Both the position numbers and the translations under genes were made by a program. The notes under the pieces were generated by a model. That model worked only from the letters and a program-made list of their open reading frames with translations, was not told where the DNA came from and made no database searches. This document shows, in pieces, positions 54,701 through 64,000 of a stretch of 64,000 nt of DNA. Positions within the stretch are counted from its first letter, which is position 1. Every line of letters starts with the position of its first letter. This DNA comes from Schistosoma mansoni (Eukaryota; Platyhelminthes; Trematoda; Strigeidida; Schistosomatidae): contig NC_031500.1 in assembly GCF_000237925.1 (NCBI RefSeq), positions 4,895,254-4,959,253 on the forward strand, in the 5' to 3' direction.

Positions 54701-56856
54701 GATATTCCTTCGAATAGTTCGACAATCCCTCTGACCGAAAACATATTCAGGGTAAACATTACAATAGTTTTTCTGTTCATTACGTAGACTAAATAAAGGG
54801 AAACTTTATTCTGAAATAAATAATTTGAAAACTGTTCGCTCACCTGAGCGTGCTTGAATACGTGCATCATTACGAAAGTCATAATGATAGCAACGATATA
54901 GGCTGTGTATCCAGAGTAGAAGTAAGCGTAGCTATTCTTTCGTCCAAGTCTGTGAAAGAGTAGAGAATTAATGATTGCGCTTAATTAATGAAGAGTCCAA
55001 ATGAAGAATAATTTTAAAAGGAAAATAAGCCCATGAGTTAAAAAATCCCTAAACTACAGAAAGACGGGTGTCTATAATAATTTCAGAACTGACATTGCGG
55101 TATTACTGTGCGATGATACCCAATCCATGCAATCCGCAATTAATGTCCTAATGCTCCATTGGGAGTAATAGGCGTAAGTAAGTACGGTATGGTATGTGTT
55201 CTGCACCTTCGAAGTGCGAAGTACTTTCATAAGTCTGGCAGGACCCTGGATCTGCAATCACCCTGAGTAGTGAGCAGATATAATTAGTCGAGCAGTTAGT
55301 GTATCTAGGTAGCTGCATAAGTGCTGGTGATGGTGTGAGTGATGAGATCAATTCACGTATAGTGAAAACCAGAGTGATTTACGCCAATCTGGGCCATCTT
55401 TGGCGCCTCCGTAATGTTAGTCTAGCTGTAAAAGGTCGGATCTACAACGCGTCAGTGAGAGCAGCTTTGCTCTATGCTTGTGAGACCTGGCCTCTTCAAG
55501 TTGAGGATGTTAAACGACTTTGCGTGTTTGATCATCGTTGTCTCCGAAGGATTGCTGACATTCAGTGGCAGAGATTCGGCATTATGGAACTGGTGTTTTT
55601 ACTCTAGTTAGTGGGGTGTGAAGAAAAGAGGATAGTTGTTTCTTTCACATTATTGAAGTCGTAGTAGCGAGATTACTAGCACGGTACATGAACGTATCAT
55701 ATTCCCAATGAGGTGTTGTACAGTTGAACTTTAACAACTAGGTTGAATTCGCAAATAACAACGATATGTCACCGATGCTTTTACTTTACAAATATTATAT
55801 TATTTAGCAAAAGCTATCAGTATTTATAATGATTATAAGGATGTGTACACGTTTTCGTTAATTAATAAAGGCCACATACAACAGCAGGTGCATAGCTTGT
55901 ATCCATCATATGTACGCTCAATGGCAATTAACTGACTACTGTTACACTGAAAAACATTTATGCCACACTCAAGTCATAAAAGTATTTCTCTCAGTAATAA
56001 CATTATACTGTCACTACATATCACTTCCTTTTTTTCAAAATACCACATACATTATGATTTAAGAGTGCAGAAATACGTTGATTATAAAGTATGAAAACTG
56101 GTTGCTTCCGATGTCTTCACAGACATTTTTAGGTTATCTGTTTATTAATCAAAGGTAATCTTAATATAAAGGAATAAAACCAATGATCATTTCGCAGTGT
56201 GTATATGTGCTTCTTCATCTAGTAGAGCAAACATGAGATAAGAGTAGTTCTTGCCTGAAATAGACCGAGTCTGTTCTTTCTAAATCTGCTTTTTATGGTT
56301 CTTAAAGTCTGAGCAATATGGCACAACATATTATTTTGGGAACTACTGACAGAGGGTGTATAAACATTTTACGTAAGCAGATATAATCAACTTAAAGATG
56401 GTCTTATTTTGCCGTTGAAAAAATATCGCAAGTAATCACATGCACAAAGGTAATACCAATTAAGAACAATGATTCAAGAAAAAAACAACGAGCAATATTA
56501 TTAAAGGTCCATAATCCCCGAAGACACCTAGTATAACAAACGGTTCATCTATGTTTGTAGAACTGTAATGAGTAATTTAATCGTGCTGTCATTATACTTG
56601 CACTATTATTAACTAATAAAGCTTTATGAACAAAGGAATATATAAAACACAACGCTAAAATGCATTTAATTTGCACAGCCATATTTTGATTCTTATGATT
56701 GCAAAGATAGACACGAAGTTTCGCAACTAACTTACTTTGTGTCGAACCTAAGAAGCATAGCAATAAATATTCCTGGAACAACTATATCACCAAGACCAAG
56801 TAAGGCTAATTGCTTGCCGAATAATCCATGTGAAAGAAAATCACGCGGAAAAGTAA
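51641..56856 (-). CDS. SPP: Signal peptide peptidase, 3' half (four exons)
   Basis: This is an intramembrane aspartyl protease of the presenilin/SPP family that cuts signal-peptide remnants in the ER membrane. Exons on the minus strand are 56856-56736, 54949-54844, 53450-53365 and 51716-51641. All use GT-AG introns (1786, 1393 and 1648 bp) and join in phase. The spliced protein reads from TFPRD through LALLGLGDIVVPGIFIAML (second catalytic Asp in GLGD), YAYFYSGYTAYIVAIIM, MMHVFKHAQ, PALLYLVPAC (PAL motif) and LVKNDLSAMFSYE to the end KKSK. The order matches human HM13. The final KKSK is a di-lysine ER-retrieval signal. The first catalytic YD exon and the N-terminus are not in the window and must lie to the right. 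Introns have collected repeats. Confidence is high because four separated exons rebuild one family in order. Confidence 0.95.
52862..53160 (-). repeat. E repeat, old copy in an SPP intron
   Basis: Its complement shares E's order of words (GTAGTATGTAGCAGCAGTGG, GGAAGTGAAATGCCTG, then an end near CTCGTTCACTA) at clearly lower identity than the 23-30 kb copies. Fossil. Confidence 0.5.
53365..53450 (-). CDS. SPP: SPP exon with the PAL motif
   Basis: It is bounded by the acceptor TTAATTTAG and the donor GTGAGT, phase 0 at its start. It encodes PALLYLVPACLGAPLLMALV and then KNDLSAMF. PAL is the active-site-supporting motif in the last membrane segment. Confidence 0.95.
53832..53938. repeat. Imperfect foldback in an SPP intron
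   Basis: Arms 53832-53880 and 53891-53938 are complementary at about 85 percent around a 10-base loop, with AGTCTTCAT/ATGAAGACT at the tip. It resembles a precursor hairpin or a tiny foldback element. Confidence 0.75.
54844..54949 (-). CDS. SPP: SPP exon with FKHAQ
   Basis: Acceptor TTTCACAG, donor GTGAGC. It encodes LGRKNSYAYFYSGYTAYIVA, IIMTFVMM and HVFKHAQ, a transmembrane segment and the strictly kept HxFKHAQ that precedes PAL. The first base completes a Lys codon. Confidence 0.95.
55080..55605 (+). mobile_element. RTE-like LINE fragment in an SPP intron
   Basis: It corresponds to the stretch after motif C up to the C-terminal region of the 42-kb LINE (YLGS-like LGSCISAGDGVSDEINSRI, LLYACETWPLQVEDV, DHRCLRRIADIQW), at about 85 percent identity. 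Earlier parts are in other frames (55090-55290). It lies antisense to the host gene and is truncated at both ends. Confidence 0.9.
56736..56856 (-). CDS. SPP: SPP exon with catalytic GLGD
   Basis: Acceptor CTTTTTAG, donor GTAAGT. It encodes TFPRDFLSHGLFGKQLALLG, then LGDIVVPGIFIAMLLRFDT. The aspartate of GLGD is one of the two catalytic residues. It begins with two bases of a codon from an upstream exon outside the window. Confidence 0.95.
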
Positions 56857-57474
56857 CTAAAAAGATAAGGTAACAACATTGACCATCCTATCACAATGTT
56901 TAAATAAATGAAAATAGACTATAAATAATTAGTGATTTAGCTTATTCGAAGTTAGCAAAATAACCATTCTAATATTACATAAATGCTTGCATGCAAGGCA
57001 ATCCTAACTCCCAGGAAGGAGGAACGCTTTATATGTTTGTACTTAATCTACTACTATTTTTATTAGCCAATGGATAACTACGAATAGATGGGCTACTCCA
57101 GATGTATTTATTAAGCCCATACACATATCATCGTCACATTATTTCCAAAGTAATTTCTTACGGTTAAGCTGCGATAACGATGCAACCAGGTGCAAGCAAA
57201 CATAGTTACATAAAAAGTGGAGGGTTGAGATCCAGATGATTAGTTTGGGGAGTCAAGGATTCGGCACACTAGCAATAGGTCTTCAGATAAGAGTGTGTGG
57301 TTGAATCACTTCTAGTATTCGAAGTTTGATACCATGATGCAGTAGACAGTAACTCCGTACGTGTAACAACCCAATCGGTACAGACAGTGCAGGTTCAAAA
57401 TATTATTGCTTATTCGTCAAATTTACTACAATTATGTTATAAGATGAAGATACCTACGAATCCATCAGCCACTA
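56857..57474. other. Presumed SPP intron, no further exon seen
   Basis: A search by eye for the preceding SPP exon (YD plus FWVFGT) on the minus strand found nothing from here to the right edge. Confidence 0.45.
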
Positions 57475-57546
57475 GGTATGGCAACTTGAACTGATGTACG
57501 TACGTACGAAGTTCTACGTTGTAACTGACTGAACTGACTGAGGTCA
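57475..57546 (-). repeat. Short repeat with GTACGTACGTAC, copy 1
   Basis: The complement of this stretch matches 58768-58834 at about 90 percent: CAGTCAGT runs, GTAGAACTTCGTACGTACGT, then CAGTTCAAGTTGCCATACC. Confidence 0.75.
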
Positions 57547-58580
57547 ACGCTCGACTACGGATTGTGTGAGAGAAAACTAAAGCAACTTTCAGATCCAGTA
57601 GAATATTTTATCGTCAACCAACTCATTGGGCTTGGTATAATAGTTAAACATTTAACCATCTCTTTGTTTTTAAAACAGTTAAAATGGTTCAGTTCTAATG
57701 CATTCTTACTTCCGAAAGACAGGAAACACAGACATCCCTAGTTTTCTCCGTAGAAAACTAATATTATAAACTCAGCGTCCGCTCAAGTTAATTAAATTTC
57801 TAGGTTAGAGACTTAATTCATTAAAATCAGAGATATGCAGTGTTTGATCCAAACCATCTCTGTTGACCGCCGGTTTGATATGGATCATAAAACGCAAGAC
57901 AACTTACTAACAGGTTTAACTAACTCACCTTCTGCGACCAAAAGTATTAGTCGTGGGACACTTGGTATTTGACAGATGCAAGGCATAAAATCTTTAACTA
58001 GTGTCTGACAAATTAGAGACTTTTTATGATATTCTGTTTATGTTTACTGTTTTAGCCGACTATGGGGTCCTCGGATAAGGGAAGTTAGTTACTGTATAAT
58101 AGCAGACATCATTTATAGGTACAAGCCTGATTGTCCGCTTAACACTTATCATTCGTCAAAGGTCTCATCTCAGTTGTTTTAACAGTCTAAACAGCTACTG
58201 TTATTTCCCGATTCATATACTGTTGCATCGTACTCTCAGAAAGACTTGAAATAAGCCACTCAATTTTTAACGAGAATACGTAAAACAATGTTTGTTTTGG
58301 TTTATTTTTACACATAACAGGCGTGGGTCATTAATTCTGTGGTCAAGAATGAACAGAGATGCCACACTTGTTTGTCTGTTGATGCTAATCCAAAAAAATA
58401 TTCTTGAAGCATACTGTATATGGCGATTTGCTGCTAGAGTTGCTGTCCTCAGTGAAGCGCTAACTCAAATTACGATTAGATCTGTTGTTTAGATTACCAA
58501 CTGTAGGTTCCCTCGCTTATGATACGGTAATGTCCATGACAAACTATTATACATGCATCTCATGGTACCGTTAATTGATG
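57547..58580. other. No recognised feature
   Basis: Presumed intron or intergenic DNA. Nothing recognised. Confidence 0.4.
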
Positions 58581-58768
58581 ACCCCCAAGTGCCCTGATAC
58601 GGCCGACGATGGGGAGATTAATCTCTCCCTCTCGAGATGCTCTCACATGGTCACGCGTATGCGAAAACTCCCAGGAAAGTCCTACCCACTGTCTTTTCGC
58701 GGTGGGGGTGTTGTTTACGAAATTGAGGGGACGAAAAGCGAATGTCTGGCACTTTAACCGGGTTGAGT
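58581..58768 (+). repeat. D repeat, 5' part only
   Basis: It begins at the common 5' end (CCCCCAAGTGCCC) and stops at AACCGGGTTG, where the GTACGTAC repeat takes over. It is about 10 percent divergent from other D copies. Confidence 0.85.
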
Positions 58769-58960
58769 CAGTCAGTCAGTCACAGCGTAGAACTTCGTAC
58801 GTACGTAAATCAGTTCGAGTTGCCATACCACATTAGCACAGAGATGCAGTTGTCGATTCAAATCCCATAGTGGAAGAAGTAGTAAGAGTATAAGCATTAT
58901 GTGAAAGATTAGGGTTTGAAGATGTTATTGAAGGAGTATAATAGAGTGAAATAAATTTGA
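58769..58960 (+). repeat. Short repeat with GTACGTACGTA, copy 2
   Basis: It starts with a (CAGT)n run. It then has the palindromic core, GTTGCCATACC, a B-box-like GATTCAAATCCC and an AG-rich tail. It might be another tRNA-derived SINE, but only two copies are in view. Confidence 0.5.
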
Positions 58961-59047
58961 AAAGAGAAAAAAGATAGGGACATGAAGAATTCAGAGGATT
59001 AGAATTCGGGAGAACACAAAGAACCTACTCCTACACCATGAAACATT

Positions 59048-61960
59048 GCACGTCAGGGCAGTCGGTGGATGGGCATACGTAACATGTATCCCAGCCATCT
59101 CAACTGATGAAGTTTCACTACTTCATCAATCGATTTGCCATCCTTACCTAGCACCCGTTTCCTAACAACTACATTACTTACCTGGTTGTCCCAGGATATA
59201 TGAGAAATGATTCGAAGACACCTATGATCGAATACTAGTAGCCTACGAATATCCTCTACTCTTATCGGCCATGTTTCGCTGCCATAAAGTAGGACGGAAC
59301 AAACTGCTGCACAGTCAACCCGTTCTTCTGTTGCTAGACGGATATCTCGCCTACGCCATAAATGACGCAAGTCGGCGAAAGCTAGACGAGCCCTCTGTAT
59401 CCGTGCTGAGATTTCGTCACACACCAGATCACAAGGGCTGATGAGACTCCCAAGATATGTGCAGCGGTCAACACGCTCAACTACTTCACTCCCTATCATT
59501 CGTTCAGGTGCCGATGCAACCCAATCCTGAAGTAACATTTTGCACTTCGAGGGAGAGAATCGCATCCCGAACATGCCTGCATAGTTGCTTATGGTGGTCA
59601 GAAGACTCTGCATTTTGTCAGCGTCTTCACCAAATAAAACTATGTCGTCGGCGTATTCTAAGTCAACAAGTGAATCTCCCGGTAAAAGTTCAACTCCTGG
59701 AGATTGAGATGATGAAAGTGATATCTCTAAAAGCATGTCAACGACAAAGTTAAACAAGAATGGGGAGAGTGGACAGCCCTGACGAACACCACTTGAGGTA
59801 ACCACTTCTGATGACAGTTCGCCATAAGCTCCAACTCGACCAGTTGTGTTCGAGTAAAGAGCCTTTATGAGGTTAATGTACTTCTTTGGTACTCCTTTTA
59901 CTGACAAACACTGCCATAGAACCTCACGACCAACGGAGTCAAATGCCGCCTTAAGGTCAAGAAATACTACTATTGTGGGACGTCTGAATGTATGTCTATG
60001 TTCTAGGACCTGACGTAGAGTGAATATCTGGTCTATACAACCACGTCCAGGTCGAAAACCAACCTGGTTTTCTCTAGTCTGCTCGTCACGAGCTTTGGTG
60101 AGGCGTCCAAGTATTATTGAAGCTAATATTTTAGACACTATATTAGTCAAACTGATTCCTCTGTGATTGTCACAGGAGGACTTTCGTCCTTTCTTATAGA
60201 CTGGCACAATCAGTGATTGGGACCAGTCAGATGGAATTACGTCCAGTTCCCAGATTCTACCTAAGACCTCAGTCAATCTCGTTGCTAGTACTGGACCGCC
60301 ATCCTTAAAAATCTCAGGACTAAACCTGTCAGGGCGTGCTGCTCTCCCTCACTTCAGATTTTCTATAGCTTTTTCAACCTCGTAGAGAGTTGGAGAACTT
60401 ACATTAATTTGCCATTCAGGACGACAGGGGATCGTGGGTAACTCAAGTGTGGCTGAAGGCCAGTTGAACTGATCCCTAAAGTATTCTGCCCATCGATCCA
60501 ATCTCCTGGACTGAGAATGAATATGTCCATCTTTATCTGAGATAGTTTCGCTGATAGTAGGGTTCCTAATACCGGTTTCTTTAACAAGTCTGAATAGCTG
60601 TCTGTTGTTACCTATTGCCGCTGCCTTTTCCATCTCTTTTGCTTTCGCTACCCACCACTGTTCACGATCATCGCGCAGGCTTCTCATTAGCCTGCGCATA
60701 AGCTGACTCCGCTCTTCGTTATGTTCAGAGCCAGGTGGGATGAGTTTTCGAGCATCTATCAGTGCGGTAGACGCTGCCGAGATCCCTTGTTTCTCCCTAA
60801 CCTAATGGTTTACCTTACCAGCGGATATTACTGCTGTTTCCACAGCTTTACGGATGTCATTCCATGCTGCCTCGGGGTGGGCACAACTTACATGTCTGTC
60901 TAACTGTTTTTCTAGTTGTTCCTGAAATGTATTCTTAGCTTGCTTATTGTTAAGTAAAACCCTGAGAGGTTTCCTTGCAGTGTCTTTCCTACGTCCAGTA
61001 AGACGCAGACAGATACGTGCTCGCATTAGAGCATGATCTGAATGTAAACATGTGCTCCAGAATGAGTGACAGTCTTCTATCGAGCCCCCTCATCGGTAGC
61101 TGATAGCGATGTAATCTAGTTGAGTCAAACTTTGGGACGGATTCGGGGGTCACCATGTCAAAGGATGTTTTTCCTTATGCTTAAAGTTAGTATTTGCAAG
61201 AAATAAGCGGTTATCTGAGCATAGCTGCAACAGACGGTCGCCATTATCTGTTCTTTTAGCCATGACACCATAAGATCCACCCAGGTGTCTTTCCCTTTTC
61301 ACTTAATTTACCTACTTGAGCAATAAGGTCACCAGCCACTATTACTACATCAGAACGCCTAGCTTTTCGGAGAAGGTCAGAAAGTTTCCTGTAGAACTCA
61401 TCTTTTATATCGTCTGAGCTGCAGTCAGTGGGAGAGTAGGCAGAGACGACAAAGAGGCAACGACGAGTGTCCCTATCTTTCCGAGTCCTTACTGATCCGT
61501 TTAGTCGGACAGCGCATAGACGACTGTCCACTGGGAGCTAGTCTAAAAGAGCTAGTTATGCCCTACGACTTAATGCTATACCTACGCCAGCGAGGCCACG
61601 GGAAGCAGCATCAGGGCTTCCAGATGCACGAAGCGTGTATCGAGATGGTTCTTTATTTTGATATGGTGAGGTCAAATGAATGACGCCACTCTGATCCTGT
61701 ATGCGCGTTTCGGAGACGCAGCACACATCGATGGTATAAGATTCTAGAGTCCTAGCTAAGGAGGCCTGTTGTCCTATTTGGCACAATGTTCGGACATTAA
61801 AAGTTCCTACATGTAGTTTAGAGCGTGGTTTCAGGAGACCAGGAATAACGTTCCGTGTACTTGAATCGTTTGCCCTAGCGATGCGAGGTGATAAAAGGAC
61901 GTGGGAAGGGTTAGTTATTAGGAGTAGGAAGGATTTGAAAGTGACCAACTTGGTCATGAA
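59048..61960 (-). mobile_element. Second RTE-like LINE, decayed
   Basis: The minus strand encodes, in order, endonuclease pieces (61957-61556 with VGTFNVRT and VSETRIQDQ; 61531-61256 with VIVAGDL), linker pieces (61026-60802, 60699-60349) and a 407-codon reverse transcriptase block (60276-59053). The last has NHRGISLTNIVSKILAS, VGFRPGRGCIDQIF, VFLDLKAAFDSV, VRQGCPLSPFLFN and YADD. It is related to but distinct from the intact LINE at 42 kb. Frame changes separate the pieces, and the C-terminus stops near HRLP, where other DNA begins, so it is inactive. Its N-terminal leader continues beyond the D insertion at 62501-62821. Confidence 0.9.
61820..61955 (-). repeat. LINE leader segment present on both sides of a D copy (left)
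   Basis: It matches 62501-62653 at about 90 percent (the right copy has one extra 16-base stretch). Between this copy and the D start are 25 bases of filler. Confidence 0.8.
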
Positions 61961-61980
61961 CTAATGCTAGATCTTGGTTT

Positions 61981-62500
61981 GCCCCCAAATGCCCTGGTAC
62001 GGCCGAGAGTGGGGAGAGTCCGCTCTCCCTCTCCAAATGCTCTCACATGGCCAGCGAATATATAGCCTCTGTCAGGGAAGTCCTACTCACTGCCTTCTCG
62101 TGGCACAACTGTTGTTTACGAAATTGAGAGGACGGAAAGCGAATGTCCGGTGCTTTAACCGGGTTGGTGGACAAGGCGAGTCCACCTAGGGGGGTTGGAA
62201 AACCCTGATTCCAAACCAATGGTGCACATGGGCTCCAGTATCCTGAGGGAACAAATGGCGTACGAATCAATCGTTGATCACCGGCTACCATGGGACTGCA
62301 TCTCCTTACGATGCTCCACTGCCTTGTGGATCAGATCTTTCGGTCAAAGGCTCCGGGTGTGGCCCCCTAAGAAAACCGCATGCTTCAGTTCGGGCACCTG
62401 GGCAGTATCACAGCCCTCAATCAAATCGAGAGATTTGTATGGCGCATTTGTATCTAGTGCTTCCTTGTACCAATATTTGTGTTCAAATAATAAATAAATA
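61981..62500 (+). repeat. D repeat, full-length, inside the second LINE
   Basis: It runs from the exact 5' end GCCCCCAAATGCCC at 61981 to a TAAATAAATA tail. It sits in the leader of the minus-strand LINE with a long repeated LINE segment on either side. Confidence 0.9.
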
Positions 62501-62821
62501 AGAGCGTGGTTTTAGGAGACCAGGAATAACGTTCCGTGTGCTCGAATCGTTTGCCCTAGCGGTGCGAGATGATAAAAGGACGCGAGAAAGGTTAGTCGTG
62601 GAGATAAGAGAGTTATTAGGAGTAGGAAGGATTTGAATGTGACCAACTTGGTCTCGTGTGCTGTTACGGGTATGAGGGCTAATGTCACTTCCCGGCTGCC
62701 CACACCGTGGAAGGGTATTTCTTGAGGGACCTGAAAGGGAAGTTGGATTATTGTTGGTCTTAACGACCTGAGAGCGTGACCGCAGCGCCCAAGGGACAAC
62801 TGCTTGAGGCCAGTCACGCAC
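62501..62821 (-). mobile_element. N-terminal leader of the second LINE
   Basis: The minus-strand frame starts MRDWPQAVVPWALRSRSQVV and ends TRNVIPGLLKPRS. The words ANDSSTRNVIPGLLKPRSKL recur at the start of the endonuclease piece left of the D copy. So it is the upstream part of the same or a sister LINE. Confidence 0.75.
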
Positions 62822-62965
62822 GGCCTTTTTGTGGGGGATTTTTGGCGTGTTAGCTCCGTTCTTTAAAGGACCTTACCGCCGGAGACGGAAATCCGTGGGA
62901 TAAGGCGTGTGCATTTTTAGGGTCGACCTTTTCTAACCCCACCCCTTCTTGTGTGAAGGCAGCAT
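62822..62965. other. LINE-like GC-rich leader
   Basis: GC-rich DNA (CGCCGGAGACGGAAATCC) directly upstream of the LINE leader frame. It is probably its 5' untranslated region, although the element's exact start is not resolved. Confidence 0.4.
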
Positions 62966-63143
62966 CGCTGATGATGAATATAGAAGACCCACCTAAGGGA
63001 GTTTGAAAACCCTGATTCCAAACCGATGGTGCACATGGGCTTCAGGATCCAAAGAGAACAAAAGGCGTATGAAGCCAATGTTGGTCACCGAATACCATGA
63101 GACTGCATCTCCCATCGTTGCTCCACCGCCTTATAGATTACAT
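62966..63143 (+). repeat. D repeat, middle part
   Basis: It runs from the word ACCCACCTAAGGGAG to ACCGCCTTATAGATTA, then jumps back to an earlier D position in the next copy. This is the most divergent of the three. Confidence 0.75.
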
Positions 63144-63585
63144 CTGCCAGGGAAGTCCTACTCACTGCCTTTTCGTGGCACAACTGTTGTTTACGAAAGT
63201 GAGAGGACGAAAAGCGAATGTCCGGTGCTTTAACCGGGTTGGTTGATGTGGAGGATCCACCTAGGGGAGTTGGCAAACCCTGATTTCAAACCAATGGTGC
63301 ACATGGGCTCCAGGATCCTGAAGGAACGAGTGGCGTATGAACCTACTGTTGGTCACCGGCTACCATGGGACTGCATCCCCTCACGATGCTCCATTGCCTT
63401 GTGGAATAGACCTTTAGGTCAAAGGCTCGGGGTGTGGCCCCTTAATAAAACCGCCTGCTTCAGTCTGGGCACTCGGGCAGTATCACGGCCCTCACACAAA
63501 TCGAATGAGATTTGTGAGGCGCATATTTATCTGGTGCTTTTTTGTACCAATATTTATGTGTTTAAATAAATAAATAAATAATAAA
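63144..63585 (+). repeat. D repeat, 5'-truncated with tail
   Basis: It begins at CATCTGCCAGGGAAGTCC, continues to the end of the unit and closes with a (TAAA)n tail. Confidence 0.88.
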
Positions 63586-63755
63586 CTAGATCTGTAGGTC
63601 AAAGGCTCGGGGAGTGGCTCCCTAAGAAAACCATCTGCTTCGGTCTGGGCACTCGGGCAGTATCACAGCCCACACACAAATCAAGTGACTTGTGTGACAC
63701 ATATATTAAGTGCCCCTTTGCACCAATATGTTCAAATAAATAATTAATTAATCGG
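63586..63755 (+). repeat. D repeat, 3' third
   Basis: It starts at AGATCTGTAGGTCAAAGG, just after the tail of the copy before, and ends with its own tail CAAATAAATAATTAATTAAT. Confidence 0.85.
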
Positions 63756-64000
63756 TGACGGGAAGATTACCAACAATTATTATTGAAAGCTTGTCGACGT
63801 ACAAGCATATACTAAGGTAATTCCAGTAAACTTATTGATAGTCATCTGCGAAAAACTGTACACAAACGACTATCGCACTTTTCAACTGATTTGGTGTATC
63901 AACAAAAGTGATCAAATGGAAAACTAGTAAACTTGCTATGGCTACCTAAAAATCTTTCAGGTGTAATTACTTTGTTTAATTAATACAACATTAAAGAGTC
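63756..64000. other. No recognised feature
   Basis: Unassigned AT-rich sequence to the window edge. No SPP exon was seen here. Confidence 0.4.

Overview
The window looks like a repeat-choked piece of a blood-fluke genome (genus Schistosoma or a very close digenean). The reasons are AT-rich spliced DNA, tRNA-derived SINE-like repeats carrying hammerhead ribozymes (the Sm-alpha type known from schistosomes), RTE- and CR1-like LINEs, and a Penelope-like element. The species cannot be told from the sequence alone.

Two host genes are supported, both on the minus strand. An intronless noggin-family gene lies at 6324-7844. It has a signal peptide, a BMP-binding 'clip'-like stretch and all nine C-terminal cysteines, but about 130 extra residues sit inside the cysteine domain. 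The 3' half of a signal peptide peptidase gene lies at 51641-56856. Its four exons carry the GLGD catalytic motif, the PAL motif and a C-terminal KKSK di-lysine signal; the 5' exons are beyond the right edge.

The rest is mostly mobile DNA. From 0.4 to 30.6 kb there are about 20 copies of two hammerhead-bearing SINE families (A, Sm-alpha type; B, about 400-bp period), in tandem and in head-to-head inverted arrangements. A 0.9-kb inverted duplication (23.7-24.6 and 28.9-30.1 kb) preserves an empty and a filled site for one SINE insertion. From 31 to 41 kb there are a TIR element, CR1-type LINE pieces and long stretches without recognisable content. At 42059-45970 lies a complete RTE-type LINE of 3912 bp with one open 1016-codon frame, a (TAAA)n tail and a 13-bp target-site duplication. 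A 0.5-kb repeat ('D') is made of this LINE's 5' leader joined to its 3' tail, and is present in about ten whole or partial copies. A broken Penelope-like element (46.5-50.8 kb) is split by D copies in inverted orientation, next to an assembly gap. The last 5 kb hold a second, decayed RTE-like LINE and a pile-up of D copies.

The most striking layer is catalytic RNA: at least six hammerhead-like motifs of two structural types, several with all core bases kept. Two 200-N gaps (18105-18304, 48948-49147) lie inside or beside repeats and probably hide collapsed copies.
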